Shown here: in pieces, positions 6,225 through 15,720 of the stretch
Numbering within the stretch: position 1 is the stretch's first letter
How the letters are laid out: every line of letters starts with the position of its first letter
Assembly: GCA_012965455.1 (NCBI GenBank)
Contig: DTSG01000022.1
Span: forward strand, 1 to 19,018
Length of the DNA stretch: 19,018 nucleotides
From: Planctomycetaceae bacterium
GTDB taxonomy: Bacteria; Planctomycetota; Planctomycetia; Pirellulales; Pirellulaceae
Reading direction: 5' to 3'
Program-made: the position numbers and the translations under genes
Notes under the pieces: model-generated
Databases searched by the model: none
Told to the model about the DNA's origin: nothing
Seen by the model: only the letters and a program-made list of their open reading frames with translations

Positions 6225-7691
6225 ATGAATATCTTCACCCGTCACCTATTTGCCGTTTTGACTTTGGCAATCACATCCAGCCTGACCCCTGCAACGTGTC
6301 TGTCTCAGGGGGACGAACTAGGTGCATTACAAGCGGGTGCTGCAGTCATCGATGTCAGCCCCCGGCACTTCCCCGTCAATATGCTGGGCCAGTTTCATGA
6401 GAACTTCGCAGAAACCGTTCATGACCCCTTGTATGCCCGTGCCATCGTTCTTAAGAACGGCCAGTCCAGTATTGCGATGGTGGTCGTGGATAATCTCGGT
6501 GTGGATCCGGACGCAATCGAAGCTGCCAAACAACTTGCCGCCAAGCAAACCAATCTGCCAACCCAACGAATAATGGTATCTTCCACCCACACACACACCG
6601 CGCCGCCCACCGGTATCATTACCGCAGGAACGACGGCCGCTAAATATCGGGGATTGATGATCAACGGCATTGCAGAGTCCATCGTCCAGGCTCACAGCAA
6701 TTTGCGTGCGGTCGAAGTTGGATTCAATGTTAAGCCCCTGGCCGAAGAAGTTTTCAATCGCCGCTGGCATCTGAAAGCCGGGAAAATGCCATTGAACCCT
6801 TTCGGGGAACTGGATCAGGTAAAGATGAATCCCGGTAACAACAGCAGCACGCTGGACCGACCGGCAGGGCCCACCGACCCGGATATTACCATCATTTCAT
6901 TACGCGATGCGAAACACAAACCGTATGCCTTATTCGCAAACTATTCACTCCATTACGTTGGTGCCGTTCCGCGGGGCGGGGTTTCCGCAGACTACTTTGG
7001 TGAATTTGCCCGCCTCATGCCTATCCGTTTGCGAGCCTCTGCTGAGTTTGTGGCGATGATGTCCAATGGCACATCCGGTGACATCAACAACATCCCCTTT
7101 GGCTCAACCCGTCCGCCACGCGAACGCTTTGAACAGATACAAATCGTAGCGCGGAAATCTTCCGATGTCGCCTGGCACGCCTATCAGACAATTCCAAAAT
7201 ACGAAACTCATGTGGCACTACAAATGCTGCAACGCGAAATCACTTTGCGCTATCGCAAACCAACCTCAGACCAGCTCAAACGAGCGAAATCTATATTGAA
7301 AATCACGGATCAGGCTGAACTCGACCGTCTTCCCCGACTGGCCGTACCCTATGCCAATCGAACGGTGCTCGCCGCTGCCAGACCCGAGACGGTCAATGTC
7401 AAAATACAGGTCATCCGCATCGGTGATTTGGGGATCTGTTGTATCCCATTCGAAACATTCGCAGAAATCGGACTCGACCTCAAACAACGCAGCCCTCTGC
7501 CGCAGACCATGGTCATCAGTATTGCTAATGGTCGCTATGGATACCTGCCAACACCCGCACAACATCGACTGGGTGGCTACGAAACCTGGCTGGGAACGAA
7601 TATTGTGCAAAAAGACACATCCGTGATTTTAACGACCAATTTGCTTGAAATGCTTGAGGCGTTATCGAGCGATAATTCCGGAACACGTTAG
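6225..7691 (+). CDS. Secreted neutral/alkaline ceramidase-like protein
   Basis: A 488-residue protein with signal peptide at residues 1-28 (HLFAVLTLAITSSLTPATC). It matches the N-terminal domain of neutral/alkaline non-lysosomal ceramidases: GAAVIDVSPRHFPVNMLG near the N-terminus, the zinc-ligand motif SSTHTHTAP (119-127, with His122 and His124), a third likely ligand His243 in SLHYVG, then SADYFGEF and NGTSGDINN (281-289). Characterised ceramidases carry GDVSPN, whose Ser is the amidase nucleophile. Here the equivalent is GDINNI without that Ser, so ceramide hydrolysis should not be assumed. The protein also lacks the long C-terminal domain of true ceramidases. The family is frequent in planctomycetes, where its substrate is unknown. 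The start is the first ATG; no strong ribosome binding site is visible. Confidence 0.85.
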   Translation: MNIFTRHLFAVLTLAITSSLTPATCLSQGDELGALQAGAAVIDVSPRHFPVNMLGQFHENFAETVHDPLYARAIVLKNGQSSIAMVVVDNLGVDPDAIEAAKQLAAKQTNLPTQRIMVSSTHTHTAPPTGIITAGTTAAKYRGLMINGIAESIVQAHSNLRAVEVGFNVKPLAEEVFNRRWHLKAGKMPLNPFGELDQVKMNPGNNSSTLDRPAGPTDPDITIISLRDAKHKPYALFANYSLHYVGAVPRGGVSADYFGEFARLMPIRLRASAEFVAMMSNGTSGDINNIPFGSTRPPRERFEQIQIVARKSSDVAWHAYQTIPKYETHVALQMLQREITLRYRKPTSDQLKRAKSILKITDQAELDRLPRLAVPYANRTVLAAARPETVNVKIQVIRIGDLGICCIPFETFAEIGLDLKQRSPLPQTMVISIANGRYGYLPTPAQHRLGGYETWLGTNIVQKDTSVILTTNLLEMLEALSSDNSGTR

Positions 7692-7761
7692 CAGACCGCG
7701 GGTTATACTAAGGGTAGTTATTTACGTACGCATGAAATAATCGTCACTAGGTGGAAATATC

Positions 7762-9222
7762 ATGAGTTGGATTGGTCGCATCACGGGCATTGGCATCCTG
7801 CTAGTCGGTTTGTCGGTGGGATACGTATACCTCTTTGGCGGAGATAGTGGACCGGTTGTATCTGGCTTAGATGACGCATTGACCTATTCCGTAACACGAC
7901 TGGACTTCGAGGCATTCGTAACGGAAACAGGAGATGTCGCTAGTGCTAGCAACCGGGAAGTTAGGTGTGAAGTCGAGGCTCGCGGTGCCCCAGGGACGAC
8001 TATCATCAAAATTGTCGAAGAGGGAACATCGGTCCAAACTGGTGATTTCATTGTCATGTTTGATTCATCGGCGTTAGAAAACGATGAAACCGCACAACGA
8101 ATTGTCGTTGCCAACAACCGTGCTAACCTTATTCAAGCGGAATCTCAACTTGCCAATGCGGAACGCACCCTCGTGGAATTTGAAAAGGGCTTGTATCAGC
8201 AGGAAGTTACCCTTATCGAGAGCGAGGTATTTGTTGCTCAGGAAAGTGTCGAAAGATCACTCGCAAAATTGCTCCATAGCCAGCGTTTAGCTGCCAAAGG
8301 ATTTACTTCGATTGAGCAGTTACGCGGGGACCAATTCCAGCATGCAAAGGCTAAACGTGACTTAACTGCCGCCAACCTGAAACTAAATGTGTATCGCGAA
8401 TTTACAAGAGAACGACTAACCGGTGAATACAACGCTTCCATCAAACAGAAAACAGCACAGCTAGAGGCCGCTCAAAGTACGTTGGATCTGAGTACCAGTC
8501 GGCTTGCCGACATCCAAGAGCAAATTATTAAGTGCAAGGTGCTGGCACCCAGTGAAGGGCAAGTCGTTTACGCCAATGACGAGCGGAAAGGCATCGTCAT
8601 CGAAGAAGGGGCGATTATTCGGGACAACCAAGTCGTCGTTCGCCTGCCCGACATCAAAAACATGGAGGTCGCCGTGCGAATTAATGAATCACATGTTAAT
8701 CGAATTCAAGCGGGTCAATATGCACGGATTGAGCTCGATGCAGATCCGGATCATCCGCTGGAAGGGAAAGTACGTCAAGTAGCCGCTTATCCCTTTCCTT
8801 TACGGTGGCACGGTGCACCGCTTGAGTATGACACCAAGGTAACGGTTATCAATCCACCAAGTACATTACGACCGGGACTGCGGGCTAAGGTCAAAATCTA
8901 CTTTGAATCTCAGACCGGTGTATTGCAGGTTCCGTTAGCGTCCATCATGGAGCACGAGGAGTCACACTATTGCCTTGTACGTACGGATACGGGTTGGGAT
9001 ACTCGACGCGTGACCATTGGCACGAACAATAACACTCATGTTGTGATTGAAAACGGAATCTCCGAAGGTGATGTCGTGACTCTAACCCCCTTCCGGTTTA
9101 TACAGCGTTCTGAACTTGACGATCAGAGTAACGAGCTTCAGGCTGTGCAAACATCTGTTTCTGCGAAAAAAGTGGACGCGGTTTCCAATATACCGGTACC
9201 AGAGAACGCTCCCGGCTCATGA
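7762..9222 (+). CDS. HlyD/MacA-family periplasmic adaptor subunit
   Basis: A 486-residue membrane-fusion/adaptor protein for an ABC-type exporter. The ATG at 7762 is fixed by AGGTGG at 7749-7754, seven bases upstream. Residues 7-26 (ITGIGILLVGLSVGYVYLFG) form the single N-terminal membrane anchor. Residues about 60-110 and 270-300 form the split barrel-sandwich (lipoyl-like) domain, with GTTIIKIVEEGTSVQTGDFI and KVLAPSEGQVVYA. Residues about 110-265 are a charged coiled-coil hairpin rich in Ala, Glu, Lys and Gln. A beta-barrel (VRINESHVNRIQAGQYARIE) and a membrane-proximal domain follow. Its stop overlaps the start of the permease gene by four bases (ATGA), so the two are almost certainly co-translated and work as a complex. 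The cargo is unknown. Confidence 0.92.
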   Translation: MSWIGRITGIGILLVGLSVGYVYLFGGDSGPVVSGLDDALTYSVTRLDFEAFVTETGDVASASNREVRCEVEARGAPGTTIIKIVEEGTSVQTGDFIVMFDSSALENDETAQRIVVANNRANLIQAESQLANAERTLVEFEKGLYQQEVTLIESEVFVAQESVERSLAKLLHSQRLAAKGFTSIEQLRGDQFQHAKAKRDLTAANLKLNVYREFTRERLTGEYNASIKQKTAQLEAAQSTLDLSTSRLADIQEQIIKCKVLAPSEGQVVYANDERKGIVIEEGAIIRDNQVVVRLPDIKNMEVAVRINESHVNRIQAGQYARIELDADPDHPLEGKVRQVAAYPFPLRWHGAPLEYDTKVTVINPPSTLRPGLRAKVKIYFESQTGVLQVPLASIMEHEESHYCLVRTDTGWDTRRVTIGTNNNTHVVIENGISEGDVVTLTPFRFIQRSELDDQSNELQAVQTSVSAKKVDAVSNIPVPENAPGS

Positions 9223-10544
9223 TCATACCCAAACTGCACACGTTACGTGTAGGACTCAGCAGCATCTTTCTCCATCCGCTGCGTTCCATTTTGACAATCT
9301 TAGGTATTTTTGTCGGCGTTGCTAGTGTTATTTGGTTGCTCGCGATCAGTGAAGGAATCAGTCGCGAAGTACAACGTCAGATCGAGGAATTAGGCGCTCG
9401 CAACGTCATCTTGCGCAGTCGGATGCCGGCCGAAGAGTATGTAGGCGACATGGACACCTTTTTCGTCAAATACGGAATACGTCGGTCGGATGTTGCGGCG
9501 CTACTTGAAATTCCTACCGTAGAAAATCACCTGTTGATCCGTGAAACAAAACGAGAAGCCCATTTTGGCGCGCAGACGATTGCTGCCCATATTGTTGCTT
9601 GCACACCCGAATACGCTCAAGCGATGAAACTGACGGTCAGCACAGGTAGTTTTATCTCTGATATTCATGTAACTGGGAAAGCAAATGTTTGTGTGCTTGC
9701 TCAGGAAATCGCAGATGTCTTTTTTCCCGTGTCCAACCCACTCGGCAAAACGATACGAATACGTGAAATCCCTTATGTCGTCATCGGAGTTATGGAACCA
9801 CGGCAGGCAATGGCAGGTATTGGAAGTTCACTTGCCGCGCAGGACTTTGTAACTAATGTCTATATTCCTTTGGAAACATTTTGGCAACGTATTGGGGATA
9901 CCGTCATGTTCCAAAGTGCTGGCCAACGTTCTGGCGAAGAAGTTCAATTAAGCCAGATTACGTTTCAGGTGGCATCGGTAGATGACGTCGTCAATACGGC
10001 GACAGCAGTTGAGCGTACGATGAGAAAATTGCATCGTCAAAACGACTTTTCGGTAGTCGTGCCGTTAGAGCTTTTAGAGCAAGCGCGAACCACTCGTCTG
10101 ATGTTCATGGCATTTATGGGAATCATCGCTGCGATGACACTTATCGTTGGCGGAATTGGGATCATGAACATCATGCTAGCGACTGTGACTGAACGCACTC
10201 GAGAAATCGGCATCCGCCGCGCGTTAGGCGCTCGACAATCAGATATCATCCGCCAATTTCTTACTGAGACGATTGTCTTGTCAGTCGCGGGTGGTTTAAC
10301 GGGTGTTATTGGAGGTTTATGCTGTCCGGCCCTCGTCGGGTATTTACAGGAACTGCTTCACCAAACGATGCCGGAAGTCATGGCGACGCTGCCGACGTCG
10401 GTCAAAAATGTGACGCCTGTGATTGTGCCCTGGTCTTTACCCTTGGGTGCGGGCATCTCCGTTCTAATTGGGATTTTGTTTGGAACATATCCTGCCATTC
10501 GAGCGGCTCAAATGGACCCTATTGAAGCCCTCCGCCATGAATAG
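9219..10544 (+). CDS. MacB/FtsX-type ABC transporter permease
   Basis: A 441-residue permease with the MacB topology: TM1 at about 23-42 (ILTILGIFVGVASVIWLLAI), a large periplasmic MacB-like domain at about 45-285, then three C-terminal membrane segments (about 296-320, 350-372 and 405-428). The FtsX-family cytoplasmic loop EIGIRRALGARQSDI begins at residue 329, and the C-terminus ends PAIRAAQMDPIEALRHE, the usual coupling tail. There is no ATP-binding domain in this chain, whereas full MacB carries one at its N-terminus. The start ATG lies inside the stop of the adaptor gene. A separate ATPase subunit must be supplied from elsewhere. Substrate unknown; macrolide export should not be inferred from family similarity. 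Confidence 0.92.
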   Translation: MIIPKLHTLRVGLSSIFLHPLRSILTILGIFVGVASVIWLLAISEGISREVQRQIEELGARNVILRSRMPAEEYVGDMDTFFVKYGIRRSDVAALLEIPTVENHLLIRETKREAHFGAQTIAAHIVACTPEYAQAMKLTVSTGSFISDIHVTGKANVCVLAQEIADVFFPVSNPLGKTIRIREIPYVVIGVMEPRQAMAGIGSSLAAQDFVTNVYIPLETFWQRIGDTVMFQSAGQRSGEEVQLSQITFQVASVDDVVNTATAVERTMRKLHRQNDFSVVVPLELLEQARTTRLMFMAFMGIIAAMTLIVGGIGIMNIMLATVTERTREIGIRRALGARQSDIIRQFLTETIVLSVAGGLTGVIGGLCCPALVGYLQELLHQTMPEVMATLPTSVKNVTPVIVPWSLPLGAGISVLIGILFGTYPAIRAAQMDPIEALRHE

Positions 10545-10564
10545 CGATCGATAGCGCCGCTAGA

Positions 10565-11410
10565 TTAACACCTTTTACGCGCGCGCAGTGAATAAGACAT
10601 CGGCAGAGGTACGAAACCGTCTTTCAGTTTCCAGTAGTTGGGAATGACAGGTTCGAACACGTCTTCCCATGGCTCAAAGAACGCCCAGGGTCTTTCCTTA
10701 AGCAACTCAATCTCGAAACCATGTTTCACCAAAGCGTTGATGATCTCGCCGAATCCATGCTCCCAGCAGTGATTCGTCTGACTCCCAGTTTTGGCGTTTC
10801 GATCCGCATAACTGCCTTCGTAGTCTTCCGAGACTGGTTCCGTGCGAAAGGGATCGTACTTAGGCTGGATGACTTGCTTACCATCGATTTGAATCACTTC
10901 CATCAGGTCCAACGTGGGGTGAGTTTCTTCCATATAGAGAATTCCATCAGGGCGGACAAGTTGTGCACAAATCCCCGCCCATTCGTCCAGATCCGGCAAC
11001 CAGCAAATCGCTCCGCGTCCGGTATAAACAATATCGAACTGTTCACCATTGAGAGCGGTTTCTGCTGCGCTAACCGCAGCCACCACAAAACGTGCGTCAT
11101 CGATGTCAAGTAACCGCGCGAAACGCTCAGCCTCGACGATTGCCGCCGGTGAGAAATCAAGGCCTGTGACCTGAGCGCCGTAGCGAGACCAACTGAGGGT
11201 ATCGGTACCGATGTGACATTGCAGGTGCAGCAACGATTTCCTTGCTACGTCTCCGACTTCCTCAAGTTCCCAAGGTCCCAGTTTACATTCACCTTGGAGA
11301 AACTCTTCAATTCGATAAAACTCCGCGCCACTTCCTTGAGCGTGCAGTTGCGCGACTGCATTCCAAGATTTGAGATTGTCCGCAAAACATTTCTCATACT
11401 TACCCGTCAT
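10565..11410 (-). CDS. Class I SAM-dependent methyltransferase
   Basis: A 281-residue cytoplasmic protein. The ATG at 11410 is preferred because AGGTGA (11420-11415) lies four bases upstream; an in-frame TTG directly before it would add one residue. Motif I is LLHLQCHIGTDTLSWSRYG at 60-78, a variant of the GxGxG loop (HIGTDT), followed by VTGLDFS with Asp85, the acidic residue expected to bind the ribose hydroxyls of S-adenosylmethionine. FDIVYTGRGAICWLPDL and VRPDGILYMEETHPTLDL are the later strands. The LQCHIGTDTL version is typical of a subgroup of small-molecule methyltransferases. The acceptor is unknown. The gene is convergent with the transporter, only 20 bases apart, and no clear bidirectional terminator is seen between them. 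Confidence 0.85.
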   Translation of the reverse strand: MTGKYEKCFADNLKSWNAVAQLHAQGSGAEFYRIEEFLQGECKLGPWELEEVGDVARKSLLHLQCHIGTDTLSWSRYGAQVTGLDFSPAAIVEAERFARLLDIDDARFVVAAVSAAETALNGEQFDIVYTGRGAICWLPDLDEWAGICAQLVRPDGILYMEETHPTLDLMEVIQIDGKQVIQPKYDPFRTEPVSEDYEGSYADRNAKTGSQTNHCWEHGFGEIINALVKHGFEIELLKERPWAFFEPWEDVFEPVIPNYWKLKDGFVPLPMSYSLRARKRC

Positions 11411-11653
11411 CAAATCACCTTGCTCTTTTTTCGTCAGCGGCAGTTACCCATTTCGGTTCTCGGACGTCAACGAAGATTACTGTTTCAATTGGTAGTTAGT
11501 TCATCAACCATAACATTTTCGTTTTGAGGTACAATATAAACTTAAATTCGTTTTTGCCATACAACGGCCAACCGGTAAAGGCTCATGCACCGCTTATAAC
11601 AGCTTGAGTCATTGCTCCTTTGTGACTCAATCCACTTGTGGAAGGGAAGGAAC

Positions 11654-14128
11654 TTGAAACAGCAGATGCCACAATCGTCGCACACACGCCGCCGGTCATA
11701 TACGGATTGGCTATTGGTGACATGCTTAGGACTGTTGGGTGTCGGGTTGACAGTCTCGTTGGCTTGGGGATATCAGCAAGAACCAAGAGCACATAGTTCG
11801 ACTTCGGCTAATACATCTCAGACCCAGCACACTGTAGTACCCAAGGGGGAGAATCATCTGGGGCCCGCTTGTGTTGTCGACCGATTTTTCGTGGATGAAG
11901 TCTGGAGTAAACTAGGTGAACGCGTTTGCCTAAAATGTCATCAAGCGGGAGGTGATGCCTCAGCGAGTGATTTCATATTGCACGACCCGTCACGCGATCG
12001 AACCAAAAGACTTGAGGTCTTGCGTCAAAATTACATAGCATTTCAGCGGATGGCTGCCGCTAAACACAAAGGTCAATCCAGATTACTATTAAAGGCCACT
12101 GGTCACCTTGAACACGAAGGTGGAGAAATATTGAAAAAGGACTCGACTGGGTATCAGATATTAAAAGAGTTCGTTCGCCGCATAAATCATCCCCAGCGAA
12201 AAGACCGAGAACGAGACGCACAGATCGCAGCCAATATGCCGGCATTTTTCGATTCAATAGAAATGATGCCACCGAGGCGTTTGCTCCGTCGAGTAACTCT
12301 GTCATTGGCGGGTCGATTACCGACGGACACAGAACTTGCGTTGGTCCATCGCGAGGGGCTCAGCGCAATCCGTCGAATTCTCGACGACGTGATGCAACAA
12401 GATGCATTTTACGAACGTTTGCAGGAAGCTTTTAACGACATACTACTTACGCGAGGATACGACGGTTCTGGTGAATTGGCGCTTTCTTATGAACACTTCA
12501 AGAATCGACTTTGGTATCAGCAGCGCGATCCGCGCAAAGGTTTAAGCCCAGAAGAGGCAAAAACACTTCCCTATTCTCATCCGAAAATGAAGGTTTATAC
12601 CAAGCTCATAGCAGATTATCGCGAGGGCATGCGTCGCGAGCCTCTTGAATTGGTCGAGCATATCGTGCGCAATGACCTTCCATTTACTCAGATCGTAACG
12701 GCTGACTACATAATGGTCTCGCCCTATACCGCCAGAGGCTACGGGATCTACGAGGGCTTGAAGGACAAGTTTGTTGATCCTGACGATCCCTTTGAATTCA
12801 TCACAACGAAAATAGAGTCGCTAAAATTGCGTAATGGAAAGCCCGCTCAAGAGTCTCCTACGGGATTCTATCCACACGCGGGACTATTGAGTTCCTTCCA
12901 ATACTTAAAGCGATATCCGACGACCGAAACGAACCGCAATCGATTACGAATCAGAATGTACTTTGAACACTTTTTAGGCATTGATTTACTGTCTTTGGCT
13001 CCGCAAGTGAGTGACGCAGCGGCGATAACTGCCACGTATGAGATTCCAACAATGCAGGCATCCGACTGTGTTGTTTGCCACAAGGTAATGGATCCAATTG
13101 CTGGACTTTACCAAGATTTTTATGTAGTTGACGGTAAAGGCATCTATGGTCCTCGAAAAGAGGGCTGGTATGAGGATATGTTTTCGTCGGGATTCAACGG
13201 CGAATCGATACCTCAAGCCGAACAATGGCGATCTTTACAGTGGTTAGGCGAACGTACTGCTAGCGACCCTCGCTTCGCCGTCGCCATGGTTAAACATGTT
13301 TGGTATATTCTCATGGGTCGCAAACCTATGTTGCCTCCAGAGGACATCGATGATCCTTTTTTTACTGCTCATCGTCGCGCATATAGGGCGCAGCAAGCTG
13401 AAATAGAACGAATAACTGATAAGTTTATTCAGGGTAATTTCAATTTAAAGATAGCATTCCAAGAACTCGTTCAGTCAAATTTTTATCGCGCCGAAGGTCT
13501 AGCAGCGACTGTCGACGATCCAAAGCGACTCGCCGAAATTGATGATATCGGTCTTGCGAGATTATTAACTCCAGAACAGCTCGAACGAAAGCTAACTGCG
13601 ATTTTCGGCAGGAAGTGGGGTCGCCTGACCGATCCTGAGAGTAAATTCAAGATACTCTATGGCGGCATTGACTCAAAAGAGGTTACGCAGCGACTGTCAG
13701 ATCCCAGCGGAACCATGGGGGCCATTCAACGAATTTTGGCTAATGATATTGCCTGCAAAAACGTCGCATCTGATTTTGCACTACCTGCTAGCGAACGGAG
13801 ACTCTTTCCTGAAATTGAAATCGACATCATACCTGGTGTAAATCGTGCCGCGGATGAGCAGATACGAAGAGCGATCGTGCATTTACACGAACTGATACTA
13901 GGTCGTTTCGATTCGGTAAACGACTCCCAAGTAACGCAAACATTCGACTTGTTTTCTAACATCATTACCGACTCGAAATCGAGGACCGATATTTCAAAAG
14001 TTGAAAGTTATAGTTGTCAAACGCTGGCTGACAAAACTCCTCGTGACGCTGACCCCGATTATTCAATTCGGGCATGGCGAGGTGTCGTAACCTACTTACT
14101 GCGACAACATGAGTTTCTGTATGAGTAG
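11654..14128 (+). CDS. Membrane-anchored di-heme cytochrome, DUF1592/DUF1588/DUF1549-like
   Basis: About 824 residues. The start is uncertain: TTG at 11654 has GAAGGG seven bases upstream, while the ATG at 11666 (four codons later) has no well-spaced site. Residues 19-39 (DWLLVTCLGLLGVGLTVSLA) form an anchor or signal. Two c-type heme motifs are present: CLKCH (Cys92, Cys95, His96) and CVVCH (Cys472, Cys475, His476). Between them, RLLRRVTLSLAGRLPTD and FTQIVTADYIMVSP match conserved stretches of planctomycete DUF1549/DUF1592-type cytochromes. HAGLLSSFQYLKRYP through CHKVMDPIAG resembles DUF1588, and FQELVQSNFYRAEG resembles DUF1585. About 150 further residues are less familiar. Such genes are normally paired with a Tat-exported DUF1501 or DUF1552 partner, and DUF1501 genes follow here. 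Exact domain assignment needs a profile search. Confidence 0.82.
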   Translation: MKQQMPQSSHTRRRSYTDWLLVTCLGLLGVGLTVSLAWGYQQEPRAHSSTSANTSQTQHTVVPKGENHLGPACVVDRFFVDEVWSKLGERVCLKCHQAGGDASASDFILHDPSRDRTKRLEVLRQNYIAFQRMAAAKHKGQSRLLLKATGHLEHEGGEILKKDSTGYQILKEFVRRINHPQRKDRERDAQIAANMPAFFDSIEMMPPRRLLRRVTLSLAGRLPTDTELALVHREGLSAIRRILDDVMQQDAFYERLQEAFNDILLTRGYDGSGELALSYEHFKNRLWYQQRDPRKGLSPEEAKTLPYSHPKMKVYTKLIADYREGMRREPLELVEHIVRNDLPFTQIVTADYIMVSPYTARGYGIYEGLKDKFVDPDDPFEFITTKIESLKLRNGKPAQESPTGFYPHAGLLSSFQYLKRYPTTETNRNRLRIRMYFEHFLGIDLLSLAPQVSDAAAITATYEIPTMQASDCVVCHKVMDPIAGLYQDFYVVDGKGIYGPRKEGWYEDMFSSGFNGESIPQAEQWRSLQWLGERTASDPRFAVAMVKHVWYILMGRKPMLPPEDIDDPFFTAHRRAYRAQQAEIERITDKFIQGNFNLKIAFQELVQSNFYRAEGLAATVDDPKRLAEIDDIGLARLLTPEQLERKLTAIFGRKWGRLTDPESKFKILYGGIDSKEVTQRLSDPSGTMGAIQRILANDIACKNVASDFALPASERRLFPEIEIDIIPGVNRAADEQIRRAIVHLHELILGRFDSVNDSQVTQTFDLFSNIITDSKSRTDISKVESYSCQTLADKTPRDADPDYSIRAWRGVVTYLLRQHEFLYE

Positions 14129-14162
14129 ACGGTCCGAGGTCGCAATAAGACGGGGACTAACA

Positions 14163-14171
14163 TGGTATAAT
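14163..14171 (+). promoter_or_regulatory. Candidate extended -10 promoter before the first DUF1501 gene
   Basis: TGGTATAAT is a perfect -10 hexamer (14166-14171) with an upstream TGn extension, which can compensate for a poor -35. It lies in the 108-base gap after the cytochrome gene, giving a predicted start near 14178 and a leader of about 60 bases. If real, the DUF1501 gene can be expressed independently of the cytochrome. A hexamer match alone is weak evidence. Confidence 0.35.
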
Positions 14172-14236
14172 CCGTAGCGTGAGATGTACCGGTAACGACT
14201 GGGATGATGGAGAGGTGGGGGGAAACAGAATTAGAA

Positions 14237-15538
14237 ATGAATCGTCGTAACCTATTGAAGCTATGCGGAGCTGCTGGATTAGGCCTGTCCGCGCCAATTG
14301 GAAGGTCGCTGTTGGCAAACGACTACCTGCCGCAAGGAGAACTCCCATTCTATGATGGTCCCTACTATGTTGTATTCAATGCGGCAGGGGGTTGGGACAC
14401 CACTTATTTGATGGACCCAAAAGGCACTGCTGAATCGAACCGTCTTTATACGCAAGGCGATATTCTCAGCGAAGGCAATCATCGCCTAGCCCCCAATGCA
14501 GCCCACATTGAGGCAGGCATGAGTAACGAGGATTTTTTTAAAAACTATGGCGACAGCCTGTTGGTACTCAATGGGCTCGACTATTCGGTCAACAACCATT
14601 CCCCCTGCTCAAGGTACATGGCAACGGGTAAATTGGACAGCCTATCTTATCCCACTTTTGCCGCATTGATTGCTGCCTGTAATGGTGGCGAAGTCCCTTT
14701 GGCTTTCCTCACATTCGGTAACTACTCGTCCACCGGTAATCTTGTAGCGTTGGCACGAGTGCCATATCTGAATTCACTCAACCGTCTTGCCAATGCCGAC
14801 GGTGTTCAGGGTAACGCTCAAAGCCCCTACCACGATGACTTTGTCAGTGAACGAATAGAACGGGCGTTGCAATCACAAATGCAGTCGCGTTTGATCAAGC
14901 GGCGTCTCCCCCGCGTGGAACGATCTCAAAACATGCTTTACGCAGCACAACTCAATTCAAAAGCGCTACAAAGGGTGACTCCTTTTGTGCCGAAGTCATC
15001 ACCCAAGGAAAGACTGTCACGCCAAGCCGATATTGCGCTTGCTTCGTTTAAAGCCGGTGTCTGTGTCTCCGCAAATCTCTCGATCGGGCAATTTGATAGC
15101 CACTCCAACAACGATCGTGATCAAATGAAGTTAATCCCAGAACTGCTCGCTGGCGTGGACTATCTTTTGAAAAAATCTGAAGAACTACAAATTCGAGACA
15201 AATTGGTTGTCATCATTCAAAGTGAAATGGGTCGTACGCCAACCTACAATAATAACCAAGGTAAAGATCATTGGTCGATTGGTTCTGCTATGTTCATGGG
15301 TGCGGGCATTCAAGGTAACCGTGTTGTGGGAGCTACTGACGAGATACAGTTTCTCCTTACGGTTGATCCACAATCGCTAGCAATTGACGAACACAACGGT
15401 ACGCGCATACGGCCCGAACATGTCCACGCGTCCTTACGGGAATTTGCCGGGATTAGTCAACACGCCTTTTCTATGCGTTTCCCTTTGAAGGTGCCGCTCG
15501 AGCAGAAACTGGTGGGGTTGTTCGGTAACGAGCGTTAA
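14237..15538 (+). CDS. Tat-exported DUF1501 protein, divergent subtype
   Basis: A 433-residue protein. The ATG at 14237 is chosen because it places the twin-arginine signal MNRRNLLKLCGAAGLGLSAP at the N-terminus. An ATG at 14204 would put 11 unlikely acidic residues in front. DUF1501 belongs to the alkaline-phosphatase/sulfatase superfamily. Here the conserved later motifs are QFDSHSN (285-291), SEMGRTP (329-335) and KDHWS (343-347), all likely metal or core residues. The N-terminal motif is NAAGGWDTTYLMDPKG, without the His of the common G-x-SHLDTWDPK form found in its neighbour at 15721, so this is a distinct subfamily. It probably acts in the periplasm with the upstream cytochrome. No enzymatic activity has been established for the family. 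Confidence 0.88.
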   Translation: MNRRNLLKLCGAAGLGLSAPIGRSLLANDYLPQGELPFYDGPYYVVFNAAGGWDTTYLMDPKGTAESNRLYTQGDILSEGNHRLAPNAAHIEAGMSNEDFFKNYGDSLLVLNGLDYSVNNHSPCSRYMATGKLDSLSYPTFAALIAACNGGEVPLAFLTFGNYSSTGNLVALARVPYLNSLNRLANADGVQGNAQSPYHDDFVSERIERALQSQMQSRLIKRRLPRVERSQNMLYAAQLNSKALQRVTPFVPKSSPKERLSRQADIALASFKAGVCVSANLSIGQFDSHSNNDRDQMKLIPELLAGVDYLLKKSEELQIRDKLVVIIQSEMGRTPTYNNNQGKDHWSIGSAMFMGAGIQGNRVVGATDEIQFLLTVDPQSLAIDEHNGTRIRPEHVHASLREFAGISQHAFSMRFPLKVPLEQKLVGLFGNER

Positions 15539-15720
15539 AGATTAATAGCTGGGTCGCTTCTTTTTGTAATACGTGCCGATCGATATCCATATCGACTATT
15601 TTTACTCACTACGAGCAAAACTGCTTTACATGCCCCTCGTAATTGGTACTGCATTCTCAACACTAGTAAGGTAACATTATCGTACAGGGTGATTGTCCTA
15701 GCACAATACGGATATAGACA

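Noticed and set aside
10545..10564. Palindromic CGATCG-type bases between the convergent permease and methyltransferase genes
   Set aside because: There is no hairpin with a T tract on either strand, so a bidirectional terminator cannot be supported.
15580..15600. Short hairpin TCGATA/TATCGA after the first DUF1501 gene, followed by CTATTTTT
   Set aside because: The six-pair A/T-rich stem is weak and the T run is offset; it is not distinguishable from chance.
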